A stretch of 64,000 bases of DNA from Legionella qingyii (GTDB taxonomy: Bacteria; Pseudomonadota; Gammaproteobacteria; Legionellales; Legionellaceae): positions 139,571 to 203,570 of the forward strand of contig NZ_QHJG01000004.1 in NCBI RefSeq assembly GCF_003184185.1, read 5' to 3'. Both the position numbers and the translations under genes were made by a program. This document shows positions 45,705 to 56,696 of the stretch, one piece after another. The notes beneath the pieces are model-generated. The model was given only the letters and a program-made list of their open reading frames with translations, did not search any database and was not told the origin of the DNA. The first letter of the stretch is position 1. Every line of letters begins with the position of its first letter.

Positions 45705-47041
45705 TACCTGTATTGCTAAGTTATGTTGATGCGAGTTTACTTCTTAATTGATTAAAATCTTTTTTTGTAAAAAATGGATGACGTCCTAAAATGGTATTTC
45801 TTGGTTAAGTCGAGCAGTTTCGTGTTCTATGAATACATACCCTGAGACTTCCTTTTGCAATAGAACTACGGTATCCGCCTTAACAAACATAGAGTCGGCC
45901 TGTATTAGTAGGATTTTAGTTTTTTCGTGACTAACTTCGTTAACTTTCACTACGCTAAGTTGTGTGTTCGGAAAACATGAATTTAGTCCGGGGGTAGCTT
46001 TGACGTCTCGCGAACGAACTTCTTCGTGGAATACCGTACCTGTCTCATAGCAAATGATTAAGGCCAAGTCTTCGGTTACTTAACCGTTAATACCGTCGTG
46101 CGGTACGCTGCCCTCTTTGATACCATCACTTACAGGCAGTAAGTATAGTACCACCTTGAAGACGACGTGAACGAAGTACACCAGTAAGTTATACCGCTAA
46201 GTTTCCCGTCGGTCAGTGACCACATTGGAGACGCGAACTCGGGATGACGATAGCGACAGGCAAATTTGTTTTTGGTCTATCAACGCTAGATAGTACACGT
46301 TTTTTACAACTTTGTTGGTAGGTCTTAAGTTGCGTACCTTTCTATCGGCGAAAATATGAACTTGGCCACTACCCACATCCACCTAAATAATGGGGAGGGC
46401 TACTGATAAAATCTCTCCAACGGGTATAACAAGTATTAATACCACCATTTATGTAGTCACTACTCCATGTCTGGCCTCGTCCGGCGCCACCGCCACTAGA
46501 GAATGAATGTTTTTGGAACCTATAACTACGTCTATACTATTGGTACCGATTTCCGAACCCTTTACCGCGAGGTCAACCGCGATATGAATACTTTTCACTG
46601 CAACGACTTTGTTACTGACCGTTTTGTATAAAATTATGCAAACGTCCACTGGGTGAAGTTTACTAGGTTAGGTTCGAATGTAACCTTTAATAATTTCTTC
46701 TTGTCGAACAACTTTTACGAGCACGGTACCCCCTGGACGATTTTCTGCCAAAGACACTTAATGTTTTCTTCGTGGGAGAGTAACCTCTACAAGCACCAGC
46801 GCCAAACGAAAACCCTTAACTTAATCAGTTTCTAGGAGTTTGTTTTCATGGACGTAGTCTACTCCGTGAAGTTAATTACCTAGACACGTTCCTGTTTCCT
46901 GATAATCAACCTTTTCCTCCTGTCATACCATTACAGAAGGCTTATCGTGGTGGAAACTGTTAATTAGCTCTCGTTCAGTTAAAGTATGAACTTTGTGAGC
47001 TAGTTAGAAATAGTCTTGACAGTGTACGCATATGAGGTATT
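45701..47041. CDS. Class III pyridoxal-phosphate aminotransferase (rightward)
   Basis: Rightward frame of 446 residues, ATG at 45701 (AAGGAAG upstream), TAA at 47039-47041. Fold-type I blocks in order: YLDAIGGIVCISAGHNHPKI, MDRVSFTNSGSEANELAIMA (PLP phosphate loop), SYHGGTSAALASCG, IAAFILEPVMGVGGFITPPD, YISDEVQTGAGR (Asp that binds the PLP ring), DADMITMAKGLGNGAPVGA (Lys forming the Schiff base) and KTYFNTFAGDPLQ. The overall pattern is close to alanine-glyoxylate/omega-amino-acid aminotransferases. Exact substrates unknown. Convergent with the LysR gene. Confidence 0.93.
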
Positions 47042-47101
47042 ATTAGGTTGTTACTCCAACCCAGTAAAGTCTAAGTTGGACCTAAATAAATGCTTATTCT
47101 T

Positions 47102-47117
47102 AAAATCCGCGGATTTT
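47102..47117. terminator. Palindrome between convergent aminotransferase and LysR genes
   Basis: Perfect 16-base palindrome (AAAATCCGCGGATTTT as printed), self-complementary so it can form a stem in either direction. It is placed between the stops at 47041 and 47166. Likely a short bidirectional terminator. Confidence 0.55.
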
Positions 47118-47165
47118 AAATAAAATTACATCTACCTTGATTGATTAATGTTTTAAACGTCTTTT

Positions 47166-48050
47166 GATTACCCATGATAGATGAAGCGCATAATCTCGAT
47201 TGGTACGGAAACGTCGTAGTCTCTCTATTCTTAGTGCAGAGGTCCAGTAGCGGTATAAGGTGACTTTGAGTAGAGGAAGGTCATTTCCTTTCTTTTAGAC
47301 TCCTAAACTAAAAAGTGCTCGTTAGTAAGAACCGTTTTTTCGTTGTGGGTCCGGGCGTCGTTGTTCAAGGTTGTATTTTAGTTAGACTGACGAAACCCGT
47401 TGATGGAACCCGAGCTTTGGACGGGCTACTGAGCGTAGGTCATAATAAGCTACGTTCCGTTTTGGTGACGGTTTATTTTATTTACCACATAGAAATTCGA
47501 GATTATTTCTTTAACTTCCAGCAAAACGGTTTCCTACTGAGCTACGGTTTTCTCGTTGATTGCCAAGTGATGCCTAATTAACTGATAGCTTGAGAAGACT
47601 TTATCAATTATTACAAGGTCGTTTTAGCTAAAGTGGACGAGCATTTGTAAGGCGTTCAAATTGGGGAGGTACAAGGTATTCAAGATGAAGTTATGGTCCT
47701 ATCGCAACTAATATTGCTCGTTTTTCTCCTCGTTTATCTCACGACCGTGGGTGACCTCGATAAGGTTCTGCATTAGCAGGAACAAAGTTTGGTGCTTACA
47801 GTAGGTCAAGGAATTTCTCTAGTAGCGCTAGACGCTCCTCGAATTATGGAGCCGCTATTTGTTAAAGTGGGCGACGTCAACCGTGTGATGCGAAGAATTT
47901 AGCAAGTTATTCACCTTATGGTTCGAGAAGGAGTTCGACGAAATAACGAAATGAGTGACAGCTGACTCATCGTTTTTCTCAAACACGTCGCAATCTTTTT
48001 GATGGAACTGCTTGATGGAGTTACTTTCGTGCTTCGTCAAAATTAAGGTA
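47166..48050. CDS. LysR-family transcriptional regulator (leftward)
   Basis: Leftward frame of 294 residues, ATG at 48050, TAG at 47166-47168. MELKLLRAFIEVVRQGSFSN followed by AAQTLFATQSTVSKAIKQLE and LGIPLIERFKKRSVPTAAGE is the textbook LysR winged-helix domain. The effector domain shows LRLGIAPVGASTLFAPLFAR and AAGLGVAFLPRMIA. Divergent from lrgAB with a 93-bp gap, the usual arrangement in which the LysR protein (CidR-like) controls lrgAB/cidAB. That target is inferred from position. Confidence 0.93.
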
Positions 48051-48143
48051 TTAATAAGGTAAAATCTTACTAAATATAAGCTATTTAAGTAAAATAAGTA
48101 TAACTTATTTTCACATTTTAGGTAACTTTCTCCTTATCAGTGT

Positions 48144-48545
48144 TACTAGTCTATATATTGTAGTTTTTAAGTCGTTACGAGGGACGAGGTTCAACCGGAT
48201 CATACGGATAAAACCGAACGATCGCTTGAATAACAAGTGAAAAAGTTTGAGGGAAAAAGCCCGCCTTAGAAACCGGACCCCCAACAAAATAACGAAAATC
48301 GATGTTTTGCGAATTGCGAGTTGGAATAATTTGTACCTCGACTTAATTAGGAACGTCTATACGAGGAAAAAAAATAAGGTCGACACGAAAGTGATGAATT
48401 CGTAGTACTCAAATAACCGTAGAATCCAGAATTTTAAGAAAAACAATAAAATGAATCATGCGATACACACTACAATCAGTGACGTTGACAACACCTAAAA
48501 ACAATAGTAACCTCTTCACTGGCACCGTTCAGTGTAAGGGAGACT
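48144..48545. CDS. lrgA: LrgA/CidA family holin-like protein (rightward)
   Basis: Rightward frame of 133 residues, ATG at 48144 (GAAAGAGGA upstream), TGA at 48543-48545. Four hydrophobic segments: LLQVGLVCLFWLASELIVHF, KLPFSGGIFGLGVVLLLLAT, MLLFFIPAVLSLLKHHEFIG and ILFVILLSTLCVMLVTATVV. KLPFSGGIFGL is close to the LrgA consensus (lP.PG.i.Gm). Small inner-membrane proteins thought to act with LrgB in murein hydrolase control or metabolite export. Overlaps lrgB by 23 bases. Confidence 0.88.
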
Positions 48546-49230
48546 AGGTTATTGCGTTTGTGATAAGACCAGTGAATATTGCTAACCGTACATAAAATAA
48601 CGGTTTTTTAATGTATCCGCCACCCGTAAAACCACCAATTACGGTGACCAAAATTGTGGAAATGAATAACGGCCGAAACAAAAAAATGAGGTAGTCTCGA
48701 TAGTTCTAATAAAAGCACCTTGTTTTACCGATTAAGTTAATTATCCGGGCCACTGACAACGAAAACGTTAAGGGTAAATACTCTTTGCGCGTGAATAAGC
48801 AGTTGTAACCGACCATGAAAATTAACCACATAAACAGCCGTCAAAATGGCGTTATAGTAGCTCGACCCGTAATCGCTACGAACAACCGGAACTATTTTCA
48901 TAGGACAATTCAGAAGATGGAGCCAGATAGTCGTGCGGTAAGCGCGAACTTCGTAGTGTACCGTAACCCCCATAGGGACTTAACTGCCGGTATAAGCATT
49001 AATAATGTCCGTATAGTCCGCGATAATAACCGCTGGAGTAAGAGTTTGTAAATAGTAAAGCGAGCTGGGACCGAGCCCCGCGTGATAAGCCACGACGTCG
49101 TGTACGTCGTCCCTGACGTGTTCGAGTATTTTATCCTGTACGACTTCCTCGTTAACGAACGAACCAATACTAAAATCGCCCAGAGAATTTACACAATGAA
49201 AAAGGCGACTAAACGGTAGAAGACTTTACT
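48523..49230. CDS. lrgB: LrgB family membrane protein (rightward)
   Basis: Rightward frame of 235 residues. GTG at 48523 was chosen for the GGAGAAG five bases upstream; TGA at 49228-49230. Multi-helix protein with GPVTVAFAIPIYEKRALIR, then LSLLPRSISTPFALEASHGI and GGIPELTAIFVIITGISGAI, followed by ARGALFGAAAHAAGTAQAHK. These are the signature LrgB blocks. Partner of LrgA; the two overlap and are probably co-translated under the divergent LysR regulator. Confidence 0.93.
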
Positions 49231-49397
49231 TACGAGACTTGAGTTTTTACGTTTAACACTTTATAAAAATTGCTGATTCAGTCACGGTTGTCCCAAAAGT
49301 GCTTTTTCATCGCTTTCATTCATTTTTATCTAAGGTAATTCTACTTTTTTCAAAATTTAAGATGGAAAGTAGATTATTATAATTCTTGATGAAGTGG

Positions 49398-50294
49398 TAC
49401 GCAAATTCTGATGATAAAAATAAAAAGAAACGATTACGGCGCTAACGTTCAGGTACCAAGTGTCCTGGTAATGAACGAGGCCGACCTTTTTGTTATCGCT
49501 CTCCGGTAGATTTAAAACTTGGTATACGTAAAATATCGTCAATAGGTGTCCCTAAATCTTTGAAGCTTCAACAAGGGTAGGATTCGTAACCTCAAAAATC
49601 AAAAAATCTAAATGTTTGGAGAGAAGGAATACTAATGTCAACCCTATTTCCCGTCGTACCTTTACCCCAACCTCTAATGTCGAACCGACGTCCTAAAGTT
49701 CATAACGCTGTTTGTCTTCTAAGTACCGAGGGACTAGAAGCGCACCATCATGTTCTCCAGAAAGGATGTCCTGCGAAACTATTGGACCTGGGTTTTTTTA
49801 ACCCGTGGCTAGTTTGCCCGAATCCGAGAATAGTTTGTATAGAACCGAAATTGAAGGTTTCTAACAAGCTCAACTTCTTACTGGTAATAAATGCATGTGC
49901 AAACTCGGACCAACCTCGGTTTAAATCACTACAGTTTCATGTTCCTCATTTGCAAAAACCGCCATGAAGTTGCTGACTTCCGTCCCATTTTGAACTATTG
50001 TCAATAAGGCAACTGAACCGTAAGCTTATATGCAATTGTGTTTTTACCCAAGGACAAAAACTTCAAAACATACACGTATTGGGATCGTCATTAAAACTTC
50101 CATTAGGTCCTAAATGAGGTCCGCCCTGACGTCCATATCCCCCTTCTCGTTTGCTTGTTCATAGCGATCGAGGACGGTAGCTTATATTAAAATTGAGGTT
50201 AAAGCCGTAATAGCCACCACAAACCAAAAGACATTGTCCTGGTGTGCGTCGATTTAAGCATTGACCACGAGAACGTGAATTAATGATAAATATT
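49398..50294. CDS. Outer-membrane beta-barrel transporter-like protein (rightward)
   Basis: Rightward frame of 298 residues, ATG at 49398, TAA at 50292-50294. Signal peptide MRLRLLFLFFFANAAIASPW. The mature part has alternating aromatic beta-strands (LNFEPYAFYSSYPQGF, YQTYLGFNFQRLFELKNDHY, YSVDLAFEYTLTQKWVPVFE) and ends VSLAPAIEYNFNSNFGIIGG ... LALNYYL. Conserved-looking LQTSLPYDYSW and VVVQEVFPTGRFDNLDPKKL resemble a family of uncharacterised outer-membrane transporters in Legionella-type bacteria. Convergent with the large effector candidate; only 30 bases separate the stops. Confidence 0.8.
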
Positions 50295-50324
50295 ACACGA
50301 ACGGAACAAATGAGACTGGCGAAG

Positions 50325-53300
50325 AGTTCGACGTCCTCGCAAGTCATTTGCTCAAAGTGAAGGAAGAAAGCCATTAAGGAATCGTTCGGTTACTAAAAAA
50401 TTTAGACGGAGAGATAGTCAAAGTTGGAGTAACTCTTTGGCCGACTTTTTATCTCAAAAAGGACGTCGATTTGCGGGATAAGGATATTTTTAAGGATTCG
50501 GTTTTTTTCACTGTGATTGATAGTACCGATATAGCCGTTAATTCGCCGCTCGTAGCACTGCTACAAATTTGAGTCACGCCCGTCGTGATTAATACAGTAG
50601 TCGGACAACAAAATACCCTTCTAGACTGTTTGCCTATAGGTTCCGAGAAAGTATTTTAGCTAGCTAACTAACTAGCATAAGCGACGGTATCAAAAAGAGA
50701 AACGAATCTCGTTAAAAAACGAGAGCTTTGAGAAAATCTCAATTGTCTAGGAGCTCGTTTTGACTCCACTTGAAAAATAGTCAAGGAAAAGAATCTTAAC
50801 AAGCGAATTCTTGAAGTAGGACATTGTGACGGAAACAATTAACCGAAACGTCTCCGAGAAATTATGATAGTTCATAACCACGATCAACTAAATTTTCACG
50901 TAGATACCTAAACAAACTTCTGAGTTCACTTTATTGAAACCGGACTTCTTCGAAAAGTATTTATTGAAACCAGGCACAATTAACGAATACTTAAAAAAAC
51001 CGCGTGAGTCTCCATTCGAGCGATGAATTAACGAGTATTAAGAAATAGCAGCTTCGTTTATTACCTAATAGTTTATATGCGAAAAACCGTAAATGTCTTC
51101 AACGTAAAAAATGCAGTTTTATATTAACTATGTTTGATAGGAGACAAACAAATTGAAATACAAGTTGGACTTTACTAAGAAGACCATTACAAGGTTAATT
51201 AACTAAATTTTGTGTTTTTAAATAAGAAGAGAGAAGTTAATAAACGCTAAGTAACTAAAAAAGTTCTATGCAGAATATTTGTTCTCGACACCTGAGAGAG
51301 TAAACTCTCCGTATCACATAAACAAGAACAAGACCTTCGTAATCTATAAAAACAAGGTTATCGAATTTATCGAATTCACACTGTCGAACTAGAAAGCACA
51401 AACGTTTTAGTACGTCTTCGGGATCCTTGAGTGCATCAAAACACTCGAGTTAGACTCGTAAAAGTTGCCGAAATGACCGAAGTTTTTACTTCCCTTTAAG
51501 AACGCTATTGAAAACGTCAAGCCTTTTTTTGAAGAGAAACAGATAGTCTAGCCGTACAAGAAATTTGACCGCCTGATTGAGAGGTTTTACCACCTAACAC
51601 GCATTAACTTATTAAAAGACGAGTTGTAATAGAAATGCGGAAAACTTGAGTCAGAGAAGTTATACTTCACGAAGTAGGTATGCAACGGTATTAAGAAACG
51701 ATAAGCACTACGCAAAATGGTTTCGTGATCCGAAAAGACGTAAATTGAGAAGGTTTGTATGTCATCGTTCAACATGCGGTAAGTACAGAAAATCACGAAA
51801 TAGTGACTACTTTATCTTTTTTCCTGAAAGTTTTTGAAGTAGTCTTCCAAAAAGATATCGTAGTTCTACGAAAAAACAATAATGACGTGAGCGCAGAAAT
51901 TTAGCAAGATGTCGTAGAACTTTGTTTGAATGACATGGTGAGTTTAGAAGGGTACTCCGCAATAATAAGACAACGAAAAAATTTCAAGCCTCGTACCTTT
52001 AGTGTAGTCTTGGGCGACATTCTTCAGATGACTACAACGTGGTTATTCTTAGTCCTACGAATAAACGTATAAAGAGTCGTCCGGGAAGTATCCCAAATTT
52101 TGCGTTTCATGGTTCTAGCAATTCTAGTTGTCATTTGTTTGCAGAATCCTAACATGAAAGTGCTATGACGCCATGTTTTCGTACAGGTTCTGATTCGAGC
52201 CGTAATAATAAGCTCGTCAGTTGCTCTTATAAACAATAGACACTTCTTCACACAAGGGTTTCTAATTCTCAAAGACGCAAAACGCGATTTTATAGGTGTA
52301 TGACTAATTTAACGAATCGGTCTAGCAAATTCAGATCAAAGCATATTAGTTATTCTAACTAAACTCGTTTCCCATTCTTTAAAAAAACATTAGGATTATA
52401 CTTAAGTCCCTTACTCTAAAGTAGTGAGACACAGTTTCTCTATCAGACTCATTTATGAAATCGGGCGAGATAACAAACAGAATTGAACAGCTGTCTTAGG
52501 TATGACTAACTTTCGCCTATTAGCGTGTTATGGGTCGAACATGGATTTAGTCGGAAGAGAAGATTTCTCCTACTCTTACCTAAAACGTCCCGAGCTTAAA
52601 CCTAGAGCTCGACGACTTCTTTCTTAACGTCGCAAAGAACGAGCAACCATTGTCTGACTACAACTTTTACGAAAACTTATGAGTTATTAAAAAGGTCCTA
52701 TTGAAATGAAAGAAGGACATTTAGTAGCATAACTAAAAAATCGTTTTCGAGGACTACTCAAACTAAGTTAAAGCCTAGTTAGAGTTCGACATTGAATTTG
52801 TTGAGAACTTATGCTTGTTATCGAAAGACCATGCGTTGACCTTATAAAAAATTAACTTATTAAAGACGTTAAACTACAAGGTTGTAGGGTATTGATAGTT
52901 ACACCGGAACAACATTAAAAAACTATCAATAATTATCTAATCAGACATTTAACCTCTCCACCGCAACTGAGAGTTGTAGGTGAACTGAGAGTTATTATTT
53001 GTGAACTATCTATGCAAAGTTTATTGATAGCTTTAGTTCACGTTATATTGAATTCCCTCATAGAAATTTGCGATGTCGTCAACGACCAAACCACTCGTCG
53101 TTACGATTATCTAGGAGAAATACGAGAAGTAGTCGCTCGCTAGAGTCAAAAAGATTTCAAAGAAACTGTATACCGGTTAAAAATAGCCATTAGCACTGAA
53201 CGTAACGAGGTATAAATAGGCCACCTTTTTGAGGAAAAAGGTTATTTTCAAAACGAACTATGTGACCTAGTGATTTTATATTTCTGGGCCGTCGACATAT

Positions 53301-54017
53301 ACACAGTCTTCGGGGAAAATTACTTACGGGAACTGGCTTAACTAGTACTAGAACAACATGTAATAACCGTAGGGAAACCCGAGGGTAGTTTTTAAGTTTA
53401 CGTCTTCGGCGACCGCGACAAACGAGTTCGGGTTCGTACTCGTTCGTTAGTGACAGTAACGCCACTTTCATTTTTACCGGTGACGTTGGTAACCGACTAT
53501 AAAAAAAGGGTATTTTTAATAGAACGGGTAGGGGGGGGTATCGCTATAATTATGGTTTTAGAACTCCTCAGAATTATTCAGGCCCATTAACGGGATAATT
53601 TGGGTTGTCTTTAGGGAAGGGAAGCTGTTGCAAGGGAAGGTATAGCGCTGCATGTAATACTCACCGACTCGCCCTTTTTTGGAATAAGAAAAAAAGTAGG
53701 CCTAGTCCTTTTATTGAATTATTAAGAAGAGATGACAGAGGCGAATTGGGAACTATCAGTTCTTATTATGCCGACCGTACCCTATTTATTAGTCGTTATG
53801 AATTAACTAGGCTTCCTCGAACATTAAGTCCGCTAAACCTATTTATTCCTGCGTGAAACTTCAGTGTTCTTCGATTTGTCCTGTCGTTATTGACGCAGTA
53901 TAATTGGCGATATAGTAGGAAGCTTAATATCTATTTCCATAAACGGGTAACGACTCGTTGTCGTTGAACTAGAACAAGCTACCATGTTCTCTCCTAAAGT
54001 CTAAAAAATAGTCCGTA
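50325..54017. CDS. Large helical protein with C-terminal membrane segment, Dot/Icm effector candidate (leftward)
   Basis: Leftward frame of 1230 residues, ATG at 54017, TGA at 50325-50327. The N-terminal ~330 residues look globular, with GKKISANGCSGHFYFHRNDS, FGQGHSLKGASDTYTAAGSL and KGVFPPDKYGAMQVTITDKN, a module I associate with several long Legionella effectors (memory, not verified). Residues ~350-1150 are a long helical, coiled-coil-rich rod with many Gln, Glu and Leu. The end shows a membrane segment (MMIVSVTFFGLGIFIGIGRL) and a polar tail (EADLKNHWLAKELPKEGS). This layout fits host-membrane-targeted effectors. No enzyme motif seen. Weak ribosome site. Confidence 0.8.
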
Positions 54018-54344
54018 AGAAAAAATCTGTTTTAATTTTAAACTGACTTACTATTGTTTCTTACGCGTACCTATGTTTTTTTTGGTTAACATGTTTGCTA
54101 CCTATATTAACTGAATTTACAAGTTATACGTTAGACCCACGTCATATCGCTTAAAGAGAAATGACATGGGTGCTATGTCTAAAAAAATGTAGATATTTTC
54201 AAAACTTTTTATTGATGTTTTTAGTTCGTTATTTTTAAAAGACCTAAGGACCTTTCTTGAAATCTTAATAAGATAAGAATTATTCGAACTCAGTAGCTGA
54301 GACCATCTAATGAATTTGTTTAAAAATATTCCTAGCATTATTAC
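54018..54344. promoter_or_regulatory. Divergent intergenic region
   Basis: AT-rich 327 bases between the leftward effector candidate and the rightward 80-residue gene. Short frames exist in every phase, but none has a start context. Promoters for both genes are expected; none could be fixed by eye. Confidence 0.4.
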
Positions 54345-54587
54345 TTATGTACCTTATCACATTAAAAACATTTTTCATTGTTTAGTTATAGACTATACTT
54401 ACGTTACCGTTTTACCCTACCGCATCTTTTTTACACCTGATGTTGTCCGCTTACCCTAACCACGTAGTTTAATCTAGTTTTTAGTAGTTGAGGACTTTTT
54501 CGTCTCCGAAAACAACGAGCATACGCACTTCCTGTGACCCGTTGTCTTTGGTTTTGTTTAACCACCTTTCTTTAACGGCGTTTTATC
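54345..54587. CDS. Hypothetical protein, 80 residues (rightward)
   Basis: Rightward frame, ATG at 54345 with AAGGA upstream, TAG at 54585-54587. Reads MNTWNSVIFVKSNKSISDMN, AKWDGVEKMWTTTGEWDWCI, AEAFVARMREGHWATETKTN. The beta-alpha-beta-like order with a Trp-rich middle is reminiscent of Lrp/AsnC-type ligand-binding domains standing alone, but this is only a resemblance. A strong hairpin follows the stop. Confidence 0.65.
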
Positions 54588-54915
54588 ATAACAAACGAGC
54601 CTCGTTTACGAGGCTCGGGGTCGTTTAATATTAAAAGTTTCTCAAATACTCGGCACATTTTTATAGAAACTTAGGGGCAAACTAAATGGCCAAATATTAT
54701 ATTTTTTTATTAGAGCTCTGAGATTAATGTGGGTAGTAGCATAGAGTATGGTTTTACACAAATACCGCAGTATTCTACCGGTATAATTTTGCGGCAAAAC
54801 TAGGTACATCAAATTTACTATAATAGAGGTAACTCAGGTTATCTCCTTTGCCCTGTACTCTACTTGCGTAAAAGCTAAGGGATTTTGAATCGTTCATCTA
54901 TTATTCCATTATTTA
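54588..54915. promoter_or_regulatory. Terminator plus promoter region
   Basis: 328 bases containing the hairpin at 54597-54618 near its left end. The rest is AT-rich leader of the next rightward gene. No other gene supported. Confidence 0.45.
54597..54618. terminator. Hairpin after the 80-residue gene
   Basis: Nine-base perfect GC-rich arms (CGAGCCTCG/CGAGGCTCG as printed) with a TTTA loop, beginning ten bases after the stop at 54587. Good terminator stem; the following U-tract is imperfect. Confidence 0.75.
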
Positions 54916-55770
54916 TACGTACCAAAAAAACTAAAATTCTGTAACTTATGCAGCAATTTTAATTGTTATGTTCTATCCTATAAATAGATATATAAATTAG
55001 TTCGTTTAGTATTTTTTTTTGAACTTGATTAATTTTTGGACTTTTAACTTTGTTAACGAGCTTAACGAATAGTGCTGGGTAGGTAACTTTATAAAACATT
55101 AGTAAGTCTTAACTTTCTTATAACCCCCTTTTATACCACACGGATACCACAGCGAAATCGGGTCGTTTTTTTAGATGGAAATTATTACAAAAAAAGTGTT
55201 GGTGTTAATTTAGTTAAACTAAATCATGCTCCTCGAATAAAAAAAGTAGAGAGCGTTCTTTATTCTTTTTTGTATTTTTGACTAAAACCTAAAAGACTTT
55301 ACCTTAGTTAGTTTTAACGTTAAGCTGTGCCAAGGCAAGTACGCTAAGTTGCAATATTGCTTATGTAAATGATATTTAATGTTGTTCGATCACGACTTCT
55401 AAGGATATCGGAAATGGTTCTTGAATAGCGGTTATCGTTTGAATACGAAGGCATAATACCGTCAATACCAATATACCAAAACCGGCTACGCGATAGAGTA
55501 ATAACAAACACCAATGAGTTATTAAAGTTTAAACTTCTTCGGGTCCGACTTATATTCGTACAAAATCTTAGTAATCTAATGCGTCTTAATTAAAATTTGC
55601 TTTCGTTTATGTCGTATGTTTTACGTTCATAGCCTCACCCAGAATTTACATCATTAAGATTCCCCAAACTTCGTGGTAGCGTCCGATTTCTAAAAAAATA
55701 ACGTATAATATTCTTTAGTTAAGGTCGTGGGGTTCTAAGGTTGAGGAGGTCTGACTAAAGGCATGAAATT
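54916..55770. CDS. Hypothetical protein, 284 residues (rightward)
   Basis: Rightward frame, ATG at 54916, TAA at 55768-55770. Helical protein: DRIFIYIFNQANHKKKLELI, ELKEYWGKIWCAYGVALAQQ, VRGAYFFHLSQEIRKNIKTD, IRHGSVHAIQRYNEYIYYKL, LMLPYYGSYGYMVLADALSH. The paired helices suggest a TPR-like or all-alpha repeat fold. I recall similar uncharacterised proteins in Legionella but cannot confirm a family. It ends in a Pro/Ser-rich tail. The duplicated gene pair follows it in the same direction, 70 bases away. Confidence 0.72.
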
Positions 55771-55840
55771 ACCTTGTTTATCAGATATAATATTTATTAA
55801 TGTAACTCGGAATAAAATAATTTATACTCTCCAATACTAA

Positions 55841-56533
55841 TACAGGGGGTTTTAAATATAGAGAATGCGTTAGTGGGGTTTGTTTCTTGAGCACTAGAGT
55901 TCAATAGTACTTTTTCAGGTTAGGTACTAATTACCAAAACGAAATTAATTTTTTCTACCAAATTTTGGTCCTCTGAATTTTTTTGATCTCCCCCTCGAAG
56001 GACTTGTTATGCTGTTACTGCTACATTTTTTCTTCGACTAACTTAATAATTGTTGGTAATTCTTATCACCCCTAAAACTATTTCATTGAATATCTCCGCT
56101 AAATTTAAATACGTGAGTGTTTTTCCTACTAAATCGTGGAAAAAATAAACTACCCTGCAATTTATTTAAAAAGCGACCTTTTCTTCAAGTCAATTAAAAT
56201 CTCAGTCGCTTATGGCTTATACATCTTCCACGATATTTCAAGCGCCTATTGTAACTTTACTGACCACAGTAAAACGTTTGGTTTAGTCCTAGGGTTCTAC
56301 ATGATAGATTTTGAATGGGTGGTAGTTTACGGTTATTCTCAAGCAGACTCTGTGGACAAGGTCGTGGTCTCTGACCACTTGAACGAGTTAGATGACACTT
56401 ATAATTACTGGGAGAGCGAAATTCACTACGGAACTCATTTCACCCTTAAAAATTATGAGGTTCATGACTTGGGTCATGTTGCAGCTGTTTACTCTGGGGC
56501 TCTCGTCCTAAATGGTGATTTTATTTACTTACT
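55841..56533. CDS. Duplicated unknown gene, copy A, 230 residues (rightward)
   Basis: Rightward frame, ATG at 55841 with GAGAGG upstream, TGA at 56531-56533. Starts MSPKIYISYAITPNKELVIS. It has KKLIELLTTIKNSGDFDKVT, LNLCTHKKDDLAPFLFDGTL and FADNIEMTGVILQTKSG, then a Ser/Pro/Thr-rich variable region and a conserved tail SKVGIFNTPSTEPS. Copy B at 56697 is nearly the same except in the variable region. No known family; no signal peptide or membrane segment. The flexible tail could be a secretion or binding region. The upstream sequence is also duplicated, with TATATT/TATAAA near 55785-55795 as a possible -10. Confidence 0.78.
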
Positions 56534-56696
56534 CTTTAGAATCCCGTACATGTTTTGCTCGATACTGGAGTCGGTTAACGTCGTAGGGACCTAAGGCTGA
56601 GTCGGTCTGATTAAAATCGTGGTATTATCTTGTTTATCAGATATAATATTTATTAATATCACTCGGAATAAATTAAGTTATGCCTTCCAATACTAA

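Noticed and set aside
50440..50520. Apparent frameshift near the end of the large effector candidate
   Set aside because: A recount of the T-run at this point gives seven T, which keeps the frame open through the membrane segment to the stop at 50325; the gene is intact.
56136..56594. 152-codon plus-strand frame, with a similar one at 57157-57426
   Set aside because: They look like a duplicated gene, but they are shadows of the true duplicated pair, which reads as the complement left to right in another phase.
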